From the NCBI RefSeq assembly GCF_932274485.2, contig NC_065883.2, positions 40,642,539 through 40,706,538 of the forward strand: 64,000 bases of DNA, written 5' to 3'. Source of the stretch: Patella vulgata (lineage: Eukaryota > Mollusca > Gastropoda > Patellidae). Shown piece after piece: positions 22,611-34,168 of this stretch (positions are counted from its first letter, which is position 1; each line of letters begins with the position of its first letter). A model generated the notes under the pieces. That model was not told where the DNA came from, did not search any database, and saw only the letters and a list, made by a program, of their open reading frames with translations. Position numbers and translations under genes: made by a program.

Positions 22611-25600
22611 AACTGTTCCCAACATTTTGTGCGCCTTTAAAGGACACACTCTTTTAGTTATATCAGTTTTTTTAAAAAATAATATTTGCTTTTGAAAAAT
22701 GGTACCTAACTGTCAAAATTGTAGTTTTTGGTAAAATTAAGCCACTTCCGGTGCCGACAGATAACTCTATTGGTAACAAAAAAATGACAATTGAGACAAC
22801 GGATTATATGAACTTTGTTTTATACAAATCGAGCAATAAATAATTAATCTAGGACTGAAAAACTGAATTAGCCAATGGCGACCAAGGAAAATTATTGAGA
22901 CAAAAAAAAATCACATTTTTGCCCAAGTCAGATGACTCGTTAATTTTGTGTAAAACACGACTAAAAAATATTCATTAATAAAAAAGTTTTTTGTAAAAAT
23001 TTAAATTTTCAAATTTCGAACGACAAAAGCCATAGATGAATGTTCGAAATTGAAAAATCTGAGATAGCCATCGTCTTGGAAAAGATTCAGGGTTTCCAAA
23101 AATGTGAATTGTTTTAAAGTAGGTAAAGAATTTGCGAAACCACGGCCGATTTTTGATTTATTGCTACCGTTCAAAATTTGGAGTTTCAAAAATACTTTAT
23201 CGAGTAACCACCACATGGTTTCCCGAGAGAAAATTGAACCCCAGATCGATATCTGTTTTCGATCATGGAGAAATAGGCTCCCGCGGTAAATAGTAATAAT
23301 AATAACTAGACCTGCAAGCAGCACTGAACCGGCTTTCAGGAATCAGACAGGAAGTGTGTCATACAATAGCCCATTTATCGAGCTACCACGATACTTTAGA
23401 TGTTTTGATCCGGTCACACCCGACGGTGAAATCCCGATTGTTGCAAGAGCACCGATTTTTTTTACTGTCTTTTTTTTTTTAAAATATCGAATACTTATTT
23501 GACTACTTCCTGTTTACGGATCATCATCGGGATAGATTTAACAAGTGGTATGGGAACTTAATTTCCTGTACCAGAAGTTTCAGAAAGATCCATTTGACAG
23601 TTTTACCTCCCTTATACCATTAGAAGCAGATTTACAGATATAACGATTTTTCGACATTCTTTTCAAAGATTGTGGCCCTTTTGGACCATTTATACTATAT
23701 TGAGGCTTTTAAATTTGGATTCACACCATAGACCACCGTTAGGACTATAAGTAACAGAAGTTTAAGAAAAGAAATAAGAGAAGTTTTCGAAATAAAAGCG
23801 TCTGAATAGGCTCCAAAAAGGAAAATAATAGATTTTCAGCGTTCCATTATATATTGCCTAACCCTCAAATTTTTACCATTTAGATCTCATAAGATTGTCC
23901 ATTGTTCGAACTATCCAATGACTCTTTAGTTGTTTTGATTCGGTGAAATCTGGCGTAGTAATCACTTTTTTTCGCAAGATCTCCATTTTTTTAATTTTTA
24001 CAGGTTTTTTTCTCAAAATATCCGAAATTTTTTCGACTACTTCCGTTTTTTTGATCATTGTCGGGATAGCTTTAACAAGTTGTTTGGTTACCTTACCTTC
24101 TGTACAAGAAGTTTCAGAATAATCCATTGAGCTGTTTTCCAAAGAAAGAAAATTAGAAGATCATTTTCAGTAATCTAAGGATTTTTCAACTTTTTTCCAA
24201 GACTGAGGCTCTTTTTGGACAACTTATGTTATTTCAATGCTTTTATTGTTGGACTCACGCCATAGCCCACCCATACGACTCTGCGTTAAAAAAGTTTCAG
24301 AAAAATCGGAGTTGTCGTTTTCGAGAAAAAGACGTCTAAAAAGGCTCCAAAAACGGAAAATACTAGATTTTCGGCGTACCACAAATTATTTTCTAACCAT
24401 CGAAATCGTACCATTGAGATGACATATAATAGTCCATTAATGGGGCTATCCAAGGACACTTTACTTCTTTTGGTCCGGTAATATCTGACCGAGAAATCCA
24501 GCTTTTCGCAAGATCGACAATTTTTTAACCTTTTTTTTTCATTTTTTGAATACTTCCGGTATGGAGATTATTGTCGGAATAGTTTGAATAACCAGTTTGG
24601 GCAATTAAATAGCGGCAGGGCTCTGTAATGATATATTACATTATCTGATCAGATAAAATGACCCTGAGAAATCCTATGTTCAAAGGTGCCAAAAATGAAA
24701 AATGTCAAAATATCGAAAATTAAATTTCAATAACTCAATACATATTATAGATCGTTAGAATCGTAATTAGGTCAGCTATCCGAATCTGTAATCTTTTTGT
24801 AACAATTTGTTTATATAATAAAGTAATAGAGCATTTTGCACAATTTCACGATTTTTCGACTTTTTTCGATTTTCAGTCCCTTTTTTTATCGTATTCCAGA
24901 CATTTCAAAGTCTTATTGGATGGCATAATTCACAAGACTATCGAATGGACTCTCGATAGAGAAAGTTAAAAAAAAGTTGCGGTTAAGATTTCGAGATACA
25001 GGCGTCCAAAAACGCCCCAAATCAGAAAATACTTGATTTTCAGCTTGTCATATTTTGCTGCTTGGTCATAGTATCCGTATAAATTGGGCATCATTCGACA
25101 GTCCATTCCTCGGGCCACTCAACGAAAGCTTAATTTGTTTAATCCATTGATATTGGACGGAGAAATCGAGTTTTTCCCCAAAACACCCATTTTTTGATTT
25201 TTTTCCGAAATATCGGACATTATTTTGACTACTTCCGGTTTCCGGACCGTTGTTGAAATTGCTTTATCCAGCGGTCTGACTATATAGCTTTATGTTCCAG
25301 GACTTTCAGAAATATCGATTTATCCTTTCCCAAAAATATAAGGGTTGGGAAATGGGCAGAAAATTCGAAAAAAATCGAAAAAAAAAGGACGATAACTCGG
25401 AATGAAACTTATATTTCTAGAATCGGATGGTCTTCAGGTATACAAAAATGTAGGTCAAATTTGAAAATTTTGAAAAATAACAAAAATTGTCTTTTAAATA
25501 AAATTTTTCATTTTTCGAACGCTAGAAGTCAGCGACGAAGTTTCGAAATTTCAAAATTTTCAACTGCTATCGTCCGACAAAAGACTCACGGTTTCTGATG

Positions 25601-25795
25601 ATGTCATTTGTATGAAAATAGGTACAGAATTGCCGAAGCTACGGCCGTTTTTTAATTTTTTGGCACCGCACGAAATTCGGCCACTTCCGGTCTGCACAGA
25701 AGTTTCAAAAATAGTTTATCAAGTAGCCACCACATGGTTTCCCGATAGAAAATTTGGTTCCAGATCGATATCTGTTTTCGCGGAAAAAAATAATA
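22611..25795 (+). repeat. Diverged non-coding repeat tract
   Basis: Contains the second copy of the direct repeat (23,302-23,460), the inverse partner of 18,906-19,315 (23,625-23,955), and further related units around 24,000-25,600 recognisable by ACTTCCGGT boxes (22,744; 24,552; 25,231; 25,683) and GTTTCAGAAAGATC-type segments. Short open frames on both strands have no conserved counterpart in the matching copies. Confidence 0.5.
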
Positions 25796-25820
25796 ATAAT
25801 AATAATTTTAGTAATCTCAA

Positions 25821-25898
25821 TAGGCTTTCAGACGAAAGTCTGAAAGCCTAATAATAATGAAAGCCTAATTAATCTTAACAGAAACAATAAGCTTTCAT
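25821..25898 (-). repeat. Right hairpin array, inner part (H3, half of H2)
   Basis: H3 is a perfect 13-bp stem, TAGGCTTTCAGAC and GTCTGAAAGCCTA, closed by a GAAA loop (25,821-25,850). Then come ATGAAAGCCT, spacer TTAATCTTAACAGAAACAAT and the left half of H2 (AAGCTTTCAT, 25,889-25,898). The other half of H2 is at 30,604, after the inserted LINE. Confidence 0.75.
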
Positions 25899-27368
25899 TG
25901 TTGTAAACAGAGAGGTGTGAAGGAAAGGATACAAAGGATGTTGTTCAAATCACTTTATATCACTAAAGGTTAATCCATAATGATTAAATACTCACATAGT
26001 GAGCTTTCAGAACTTAAATCAGTTAATTATGTTCATACATCAATTGACTTTGACTGCTTAAAGCGGTTACATATATTTAAAAAACCCAGAGGCAAAAGAG
26101 CTGGAAGTCGAAAAACAAAAGTTTATATCTGTTATAACTGGCAACAGACCTTATAACCCGTATGACTATCCTGCAATTCCTGTAAACTTTAATAATCTTA
26201 TATGATTTAACCCAAATACAGTCTTTTGAATATTGTTGGACAAAATCTACAGATTTGAGTGTCCTGGTGATTTATCACCCCCACCTACTGCAACTAATAG
26301 ATCTTCCAACAGAAAGTTTTTATCAGAATTTGAATTGCTTATATCTAAAGTTGTTCTTCTGCCTGAATCCATACTGATTTTAATTTGCACATTGACAAAC
26401 CCAGTGATCCTATTGTTGCCCAATTCAATGACTTACTTTATTCCTATAATCTGGTTCAGCATGTGAATCAAGCTACACATGTAAAGGGACACATTCTTGA
26501 TTTAATTATCACCAGGAATGATGACCACCTGATTGACTCAGTGGATGTATTGCCCGATATTATTTCTGACCACCATCCTGTTTATGGAATAATCAGTCGA
26601 AAGCCAGATGCTGAAACTAACTTACAAGTAACATCGCGAAAACTTAGAAACATAAATCTAGCAGACTTTTCTAGCAATCTGTCAGAATGTTTCAATAGTA
26701 CACTGATTGGAGATCCAACTAAATCTGTTGAGGATTATGATACCTGCATTATCAGTGTATTGGACTGTCATGCGCCACTGAAAACTTGGAAGCAAAAATC
26801 CAATCGCCATTGTCCTTGGTACGATGATGCAATTCATAGTGAGCGCAAAATTTGTAGAAAAACCGAAAGAGTGTGGCGTAAAACCAAGTTAGAGGTTCAT
26901 AACCAGATATACAGAGCAGAGTCTGCAAAGGTCATATCTATAATCAGATCTGCCAAGAATAGTTACTATAATAATAAATTATCATCTTCACAACCACGTG
27001 ATTTATTTAAAATTGTTCAGTCACTTACATCCGATACAACCCGACGGCTTCCATCATCAACTGATGAACTTGGGCTTGCCGAGAGGTTTTGTTCTTTCTT
27101 CCAAACTAAAGTATCTGATATTAGGAAAGGACTAGATAGTCTGGTCGACTCCGATTCGGAGGTTGATGAACCACTTCCGTCGTTAGAGTGCAATCTAAAT
27201 TTATTTACCACTGTTTCTGAAGAACAGGTCAAGAAGATTATACTTAAGAGTAAATCTGCTACATGTAATTCTGATCCTCTTCCAACCTGGCTTTTGAAAG
27301 AGGAGAAAGTATTGGAGGTTCTGCTTCCAATCATTACTGGCATTGTTAATGATTCTATAACCACTAGT
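25899..27368 (+). mobile_element. CR1-like LINE copy L2, 5' part (endonuclease C-half)
   Basis: The apurinic-like endonuclease is partly preserved: DFNLHIDKP (GDFN motif with the Gly changed), GHILDLIITR, VDVLPDIISDHHPVYG (catalytic SDH), then the linker with PWYDDAIHSERK and SAKNSYYNNKL, running into the start of RT (DPLPTWLLKE, IVNDSITT). The endonuclease N-terminus is missing and a frame break precedes DFN. A basic RAGSRKTK near 26,100 may be the usual entry to ORF2. The frame is cut at 27,368 by a pearl A element and resumes at 29,337 after a loss of roughly 80-90 RT codons. Confidence 0.82.
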
Positions 27369-29336
27369 AAAGATAGGTTGCCAGGCAACAAAACATACGC
27401 CCACAGCAGCTAAATCGTCCAAGCAGTCGACAAGGGTTGACACATATTTATTCTTTTGTTGGTAATTAGGGGAATTTAATAGACAATTTCATACAGATGA
27501 CATTATAATTTCCGTTGTTTGAAGGTTCACAAGGTTCTAAAATCTAAAACAAGGGCCGTAACTCTGGAAGCAATCTACAGAAATTGTTCAAATTCGAAAG
27601 GCTTTTTTCGTTTTAATAATTCAAATAATGCATATGAATTTCATACAGATCGGATGATAACTTTTGTTGTTCGAAAGTTCACAAAGTTCAACAAAGTAAA
27701 TCAAGGGCCATAACTCTAGACGTAATTGATGGAAATTGCTGACATTCAATAGGCTTGTTCGTCTTCATTTCACTAATTTAGGTGATAACTGAAACTCGAT
27801 AGGCTTGTTCGTTTTACTAATTTAAATGATACATATAAATTTCATACAGATCGGATAATAACTTTTGTCGTTAGACTTAGAGCATTTACAAGGTACAACA
27901 AAGTGAAACAAGGGCCATAACTCACGGCGTAATTATTGGAAATTGCTGAAATTCAATAGGCTACTTCATTTCAATAATTTAAATGATGCATATCAATTTC
28001 AAACAGATCGGATGATAACTGTTGTCATTAGAGCGTTCACAATATTCAACAAAGTAAAACAAGGGCCATAACTCTAGATGTAATTAACGGAAATTGCTGA
28101 AATTCAATAGGCTTCTTTGTTTTACTAATTTTAATGACGCATATATATTTCATACAGATCGGTTGATAACTTTTGTCATTAGAGCGTTCACAAGGTGCAA
28201 CAAAGTAAAACAAGGGCCATAACTCCAGAAGAAGTAACGGAAATTGCTGAAATTCAATAGGCTTATTTATTTCACTAATTTAAATGATGCATATCAATTT
28301 CAAACAGATCAGATGATAACTGTTGTCATGAGAGCGTTCACAAGATTCAACAAAGTGAAACAAGGGCCATAACTCTAGATGTAATTAACGGAAATTGCTG
28401 AAATTCAATAGGCTTCTTTGTTTTACTAATTTGAAAGATGCATATAAATTTCATACAGATCAGTTGATAACTTTTATCGTTAGAGCGTTCACAAGGTGCA
28501 ACAAAATGAAACAAGGGCCATAACTCCAGAAGAAATTAACAGAAATTGCTGAAATTCAAAAGGCTTCTTCATTTCACTAATTTAAATGATGCATATCAAT
28601 TTCATACAGATCGGTTGATAACTTTTGTCATTAGAGCATTCACAAGATTCAACAAAGTGAAACAAGGGCCATAACTCTAGATGTAATTAATTGCTGAAAT
28701 TCAATAGGCTTCTTTGTTTTACTAATTTAAATGATGCATATAAGTTTCATACAGATCGGTTGATAACTTTTGTCTTCAGAGCGTTCACAAGGTGAAACAA
28801 GGGCCATAACTCCAGAAGAAATTAACAGAAGTTATTGAAATTAAATAGGCTTCTTCATCTCACTTATACAAACAACATATATCAATTTCAAAACAATCGG
28901 TGGATAACTTTTGTCGTTAGAGCGTTCACAAGGTGCAACAAAGTGAAACAAGGGCCATAACTCCAGAAGAAATTAACGGAAATTGCTGAAATTCAATAGG
29001 CTTCTTTGATTTACTAATTTAAATGATGCATATCAATTTCAAACAGATCGGATGATAACTGTTGTCATTAGAGCGTTCACAAGATTCAACAAAGTGAAAC
29101 AAGGGCCATAACTCTAGATGTAATTAACGGAAATTGCTGAAATTCAATAGGCTTCTTCATTTCACTAATTTAAATGATGCATATCAATTTCATACAGATC
29201 GGTTGATAACTTTTGTCATTAGAGCAGTCTGTAGAGTGTAGTCTGTAGAGTGTTCACAAGAAATTGGGGACGATGGACCGACGGACGGACGGGCGACGGC
29301 AATATACGACCACATTTCCATGTGGGCGGATAAAAA
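27369..29336 (+). mobile_element. Pearl-like family A element with ~11-unit array
   Basis: Complete element: head AAAGATAGGTTGCCAGGCAAC then ACATACGCCCACAGCAGC; about eleven units of about 151 bp, each with GGGCCATAACTC, TGATGCATATNAATTTC and GAGCGTTCACAAG; a GACCGACGGACGGACGG tract; the 3' end CCACATTTCCATGTGG, GCGGATAAAA. From about 27.9 kb the units alternate between CTCCAGAAGAAATTAAC and CTCTAGATGTAATTAAC subtypes, giving a ~302-bp higher-order period. It lies inside LINE L2. No coding capacity. Confidence 0.85.
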
Positions 29337-30603
29337 CAATATTGATCTGGCACTGGATAGGAATCTAGCCGTACACCTAGTACTTTTGGACCTCAGTGCT
29401 GCTTTTGATACTATAGATCATAGTATTTTATTTCAAAGGCTGGAATGTTCGGTTGGGATCTGTGGTGCCGCACTGTCATGGATAAAGTCATATCTTCAAG
29501 ATAGAACATAAAAGGTACAAATAAACAGGTCTGTGTCTCAACCCTGTGCTGTTAGGATAGGTGTTCCACAAGGATCTGTATTGGGACCTCTACTTTTTCT
29601 TCTATACATTCTTCCGATTGGTCAAATCATAGGAAGACATGGGGTACAAAACCACAGCTTTGCTGATGACACCCAAATATATGACTATTTTCAACACAAC
29701 AACTATCTTGCTTCCAAGGATTCTATCAGTAGACTTGAGTCTTGTCTTAATGACATTCGAGGATGGATGACCAGAAATAGGCTAAAACTTAACGATGACA
29801 AATCCGAATTTCTTATCATATCATCAAAATCACAATCCAGTAAATTGTTTAAAGCGGATTCCATTCAGATCGGTGATTGCTCTATATCTCCCAAGAAGCA
29901 GGCTAAAAATCTGAGCTATGTTACTGATGAATTTATGTCCCCAGTTCCCCAAATCAATAGTATCATACGGAAAATGCATCATCAAATGAGAGCTATTTCG
30001 AGAATACGCTCTAATCTTAATACTGATGCTTGGCAGAGTGTTTTAGAGCATTAGTAACATCGCACATGGACTATGCAAATTCTCTTCTATTAGGAGCACC
30101 AGAAACAGCTTTAAACAGACTACAAATAGCGCAAAGCAATGCTGCACGTCTTATAACTAAAACACGAAAATTTGATCATATATCAGTTCCAGAAACTCTA
30201 TTGGCTTCCAGTTCGAGTGAGGGTTCAATTTAAAGCTCTTGTGAATGTGTTTAAATCAATTTATTCTGACACCGCACCCAGTTATTTAAAAGAACTCTTT
30301 GATTTCTATACTCCCCGGCGATCCAACCTTCGTTCTTCAAGTGATCGTAGCATATTGAGGATCCCCAAATATAATAAGCGTTCTGGTGAATATGCTTTCT
30401 CCGTCAGAGCAGCTAAAATGTGGAATGATCTTCCAAAAACTCTTAGAGAGTCCTCTTCCATCCAGAGCTTTAAGACTAACTTAAAAACATACTTATTTCA
30501 AAAATGTTTTTGAACTGTTTTGTTGTGAATGCGCTTAGAAACACTCATGTGTAATGGAGCGCTATATAAATCGAACAATAATAATAATAATAATAATAAT
30601 AAT
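29337..30603 (+). mobile_element. CR1-like LINE copy L2, 3' part (RT)
   Basis: Continues the RT of L2: LLDLSAAFDTID (block A), IGVPQGSVLGPLLFLLY (block B), SFADDTQIYDY (FADD catalytic block), LKLNDDKSEFLIIS, then MDYANSLLLGAP, LYWLPVRVRVQFK and the C-terminus SFKTNLKTYLFQKCF ending at 30,513. One stop and two frame changes break it. The 3' UTR ends TGGAGCGCTATATAAATC plus an (AAT)n tail to 30,603. It is more decayed than L1, therefore probably older, and a different subfamily. Confidence 0.88.
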
Positions 30604-30668
30604 ATGAAAGCTTAATAATCTTAACAAAAACAATAGTGTTTCACACAAACTACGCAGTGTGAAACCCT
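30604..30668 (-). repeat. Right hairpin array, outer part (half of H2, H1)
   Basis: The right half of H2 (ATGAAAGCTT, 30,604-30,613) is followed by spacer AATCTTAACAAAAACAATAG and a complete H1 (30,638-30,665). With 25,856-25,898 it is the mirror image of the array at 17,924-18,031. Confidence 0.8.
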
Positions 30669-31351
30669 AATAAAAGTGAAACAAGGGCCATAACTCTTGA
30701 CGTAATAAACAGGAATTGCTGAAATTCAATAGGCTTCTTTGTTTCAGCAATCTAAATAATGCATATAAATTTCAGAAAGATCGGATTATAACTTTTGACG
30801 TTAGAGCGTTCACAAAGATGAATAAAGTGAAACAAGGGTCATAACTCTAGACGTATTAAACGGAAATTGCCGAAATTCAAAAGACTTCTTCGTTTCAGTA
30901 ATCTAAATAATGCATATAAATTTCAGAAAGATCGGATGATAACTTTTGGCGTTAGAGCGTTCACAAGGGCCATAACTCTAAAAGTTCACAAGGGCCATAA
31001 CTCTAAAAGTAATACACGGAAATTGCTGAAATTCAATAGGCTTCTTTGTTTCCCTAATTTAAATATTGCATATAAATTTCACAACGATCGTATGTTAACT
31101 TTTGGCATTAGAGAGTTCACAAGGTTCAACAAAGTTATAAACGGAAATTATTGAAATTAAATAGGCTTTTCATCCCACTAATGTAAACAACATATATCAA
31201 TTTTAAAACAATTGGATGATAACTTTTGGTGTTAGAGTGTTCACAAGAAATTGTGATCGATGGACGGCCGGCGACAGACGGACGGACGGCGACAGACGGG
31301 CGGACGGCGGCAACGGCAATATACGTCCACATTTCAATGTGGGCTTATACA
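30669..31351 (+). mobile_element. Pearl-like family A element, head missing
   Basis: About four A units with GGGCCATAACTCTARAMGTAATA, a GACGGACGGACGGCGACAGACGG tract, and 3' end CCACATTTCAATGTGG then GCTTATACAA. It starts directly against the hairpin array. Confidence 0.75.
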
Positions 31352-31702
31352 AAGTAATGTTTTACCAAGCTCTAAGAAAATCATCATTTAAATCAATATG
31401 AACTGATTTCCCGCCAATTTTACCCCCCCCCATACACGCACACCTGCTACCCCACCCCACCTCCCCACAAATCAAAACAGTTGTCCAGGGGCATCATATA
31501 CACTTCTTTAGAGATGGACAGTCCTAGAAATTTATGTTTTAGTAATATATAACATGATCATCATTTATATCAACATAATGACATTTCTCCCAAATTGTAG
31601 ACATTGGACCCCACATATCTCGAAAACGCCCCCTCAAACACCTGATCACCACCCAGATTCGTAATCTACGCAAAAAAACTGGTCTAGAAAAACTTGGTCT
31701 CA
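31352..31702. other. Unannotated stretch
   Basis: C-rich runs (CCCCCCCC near 31,425) in otherwise plain sequence; nothing assignable. Confidence 0.4.
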
Positions 31703-31885
31703 TAAATTCACAGCTCGGGTTGTTTTTATGTCATATATGTTCTTATTTCATATATTATATGTTTTTATGTCATATTATATATCTTTTATGTCATATATGT
31801 TTTTTTATGTCATATATGTTTTTATTTCGTATTATATGTTTTTAATGTCATTATATGTTTTCATGTCATATATGTTTTTGTACTA
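31703..31885. repeat. Low-complexity minisatellite (TTTTTATGTCATATATG-like)
   Basis: Roughly ten degenerate copies of an 18-20-bp unit, TATGTCATATATGTTTTT. The hydrophobic open frame across it is an artefact. Confidence 0.75.
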
Positions 31886-31914
31886 CGCAGAAAAGTGGTT
31901 GGAGCTCTGTAACG

Positions 31915-32640
31915 AAAGGTTGCAAACTTCTGAATATAGTGGAATGCTGAATATCAATAAGGTTTATTCTGTCATGTCCCGAATGCTTCACACTTAATTT
32001 CACAATTTATTGACAACTGTACCCTCTATCGCGTTAACAAAATGTTCACAAAAAAGAGAGGTAACTCCAGAACAAGAGGTCACAAAGAGCTGAAAATCGA
32101 TAGGGTTCGTCCTCTCATTACCCTAATGCTTCATCAGGCCCGGCGGAGTAGGGGGGCTAGGGGGGGTTTTAGCCTCCCAAATATTTTGGCCGCAAGTACC
32201 CTTTTCTCCAGGTTGTTGCATGCAAGTAACTATTCTATTAAAAACAAAAAGGCTTGAATTTAACATAGAAGTGGGTAGAAGTGAGACTTCTAGAATGTAG
32301 ACTTTCAGGAGAAGAACCCCTGCTATGCTCTATACGGTTCCCAGGGTTAAGAGACCCGTGGTTGCGAGGGTCGCGAATAGATAACTATTTCAAGTCCATC
32401 TCATGTCTGTTATATCTGTGTCATATTAGGTAATTAGAAAAACGACGGGATAGAGTTTTATTTATACTCTTTCCCTTATCCATCAAATAATTCTATGGCC
32501 AGTTGAAACAAGCGGTTGCCATGCAAGGTGAGTTAGGGTAAGGGCTAGATCTTTGGTTAGGGTTTGCGCTAGTCGTGTTAACATCACGTGACATTGGCAA
32601 AATCTGCACGTGGCCTTAATATTTAGATCTAAACTCAATA
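31915..32640 (+). other. Family H copy and unassigned G-rich terminus
   Basis: A family H copy (31,915-32,135, TGAATATCAATAAGGTTTA and ATGCTTCACACTTAATTT) is interrupted by a G-rich segment starting GGCCCGGCGGAGTAGGGGGG at 32,136. That segment looks like the end of a DNA transposon; its other end was not found. Pearl-head-like AAGCGGTTGCCATGCAAG occurs at 32,509. Confidence 0.4.
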
Positions 32641-33100
32641 TTATATGCTTTTAGGGGAGCGGCCATTTTGTCGGGCAGTTCGGTCTCATTTTCAGGAAAT
32701 GTGAACTCAACCGTAATTATGGTGTAACGGTGATATATTCGAATGCCTTTTAAATCGGATAAAAATTGTAACCTCTAGAGGGACCACAAGCTAAAAACGC
32801 TATTCTTCGTACAATCAGGGGCTATAATCCAGAAAGTTACAATCAGATATGCGCGAATATGCGAAAGGAACCAAACATACCAATTTCAAAAGAAACTGAG
32901 ATCTTTGGGAGATAGACCTATATTTCAAGTTTCGCCAATTTCGAATAAAAAACTTTGACCTGCTATAATTGAATGTTTTTTTTACAATCAAATAAAAACT
33001 GTTTCTTCTACTGGGTCCACGGTTCCTAAAATCAGGGGCCATAATCCAGGAAGTGACGGACCTATATACGCCAATATCGAAAGGACCGGAGATCTTTCAG
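32641..33100 (+). mobile_element. Pearl-like family B internal fragment
   Basis: B sequence from GGGAGCGGCCATTTTGTCG to GGAGATCTTTCAG without either terminus. Units overlap irregularly, suggesting small rearrangements. Confidence 0.6.
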
Positions 33101-33478
33101 TATACATGTACATTGTAAATTTCATAATGCATTATGCATATATTTGTCAAGTTCAGCATCACAGGATTAAACCACCATAGATTGTGTTTTTATGGTAAAG
33201 CCCTGTTTATACAGAGTGTGAACTCGAATGCGTCCATCGGCTTTCGTGATGGCTTGTCTTTTTCTAGCTGTGAGAGATAAATTTTGTCATTTGCTATCAT
33301 GGCTTAGGTGGAATCAGACAGACATGATCTTGGCACTGTATTTGTACATAAAACATCGAAGGAAGAGAAAGAGGTGAATATCAGTGCATGAAATTTTACA
33401 GAGAAGAATCACATTCCTTTCGATTTCAATGATCATTTCTTCGGTCTTGTCCATTCTGCTTTTTGGGGGGGGGGGGGA

Positions 33479-33750
33479 TGTCCGAATGGTCAGCACGAAC
33501 GCGCTGTATCATGAGGCCTGTCATTGAGTCAACTGGCGTGGTTTCGAATCCCCAGTTGTACGTGACAAGGAGTAGGGTTGCCTGTCCAACCTCGTGGGTT
33601 TTCTCCGGGTCCTCTGGTTTCTTCCCACTGGCACTGCTAAAGACCCCTATGCGCAAGCGAATTATTGAAATAAAATTAAAACCATATATTAGTCCCAAAA
33701 TGACCTAGTCTGTGTCGAGTGGACGTTAAACCCCATTTCTCTCACTCTCC
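33479..33750 (+). mobile_element. tRNA-type SINE F, copy 1 (near full length)
   Basis: The head contains GTCCGAATGGTCAGCAC and a B-box-like GGTTTCGAATCCCC at 33,539-33,552, as in tRNA-derived pol III promoters. The body contains GTGGGTTTTCTCCGGGTCC and ACTGCTAAAGACCCC. The tail is GTGGACGTTAAACCCCATTT then CTCTCACTCTCC. Copy F4 at 62.3 kb matches over its length. Confidence 0.75.
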
Positions 33751-33756
33751 ATTCAC

Positions 33757-33890
33757 AGAGAGAGAGAGAAATGGGGTTTAACGTCCACTCGACACAACTA
33801 GGTCATTTCGGGACTAACATATGGTTTAATTTTATTTCAATAATTCATTTGCGCATATAGGGGTCTTTAGCAGTGGGAGGAAACCGGATC
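33757..33890 (-). mobile_element. tRNA-type SINE F, copy 2 (3' half)
   Basis: Inverted relative to copy 1 and facing it tail to tail across a few bases. It runs from the (GA)n tail through GGGGTCTTTAGCAGTGGGAGG and is truncated before the tRNA-like head. Confidence 0.75.
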
Positions 33891-34168
33891 TGCTTTTACA
33901 AGAAGACTGTGAATATTGCACACTAGTGGGAACGATCAGGCCTAGTGGTTTCTATTCGTGGAAATGATGTCATGGGAAGTGCCCGCTGATTGGTTCATTG
34001 CAAAAAAGTTTGCGCGAACTTCTGAAAAATTCGCTCGGGAAGAAATAAAGGCGGTCATTCGCGTGCACCAATATTTGTTCGGGTTCGCGCTCTGCATGAA
34101 CGGGGCCTCTTAAAATGACTAGAGCATTCCAGGACGAAAAGCCGCGTTCGCGCTCTGTATAAACCCCC

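Larger units (their letters stand above)
33201..34168. mobile_element. TIR DNA transposon (~970 bp) with nested SINEs
   Basis: Left end CCCTGTTTATACAGAGTGTG (33,201). The right end, inverted, is GTTTATACAGAGCGCGAACG (34,142-34,164). The same CGCTCTGCATGAAC motif occurs just inside the right end. No transposase is visible; the middle is occupied by two SINEs. Superfamily not assigned and target duplication not clear. Confidence 0.5.

Noticed and set aside
23001-24142. Minus-strand frames of ~90-107 aa
   Set aside because: They lie in non-coding repeats whose matching copies do not preserve the frames.
27369-29336. CRISPR-like appearance of regular repeats
   Set aside because: Units are contiguous ~151-bp satellites without unique spacers, in a eukaryotic setting.
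33426-33698. Frames across the SINE F region on both strands
   Set aside because: SINE sequence with a pol III-type head; the same frames appear in other SINE copies with stops.
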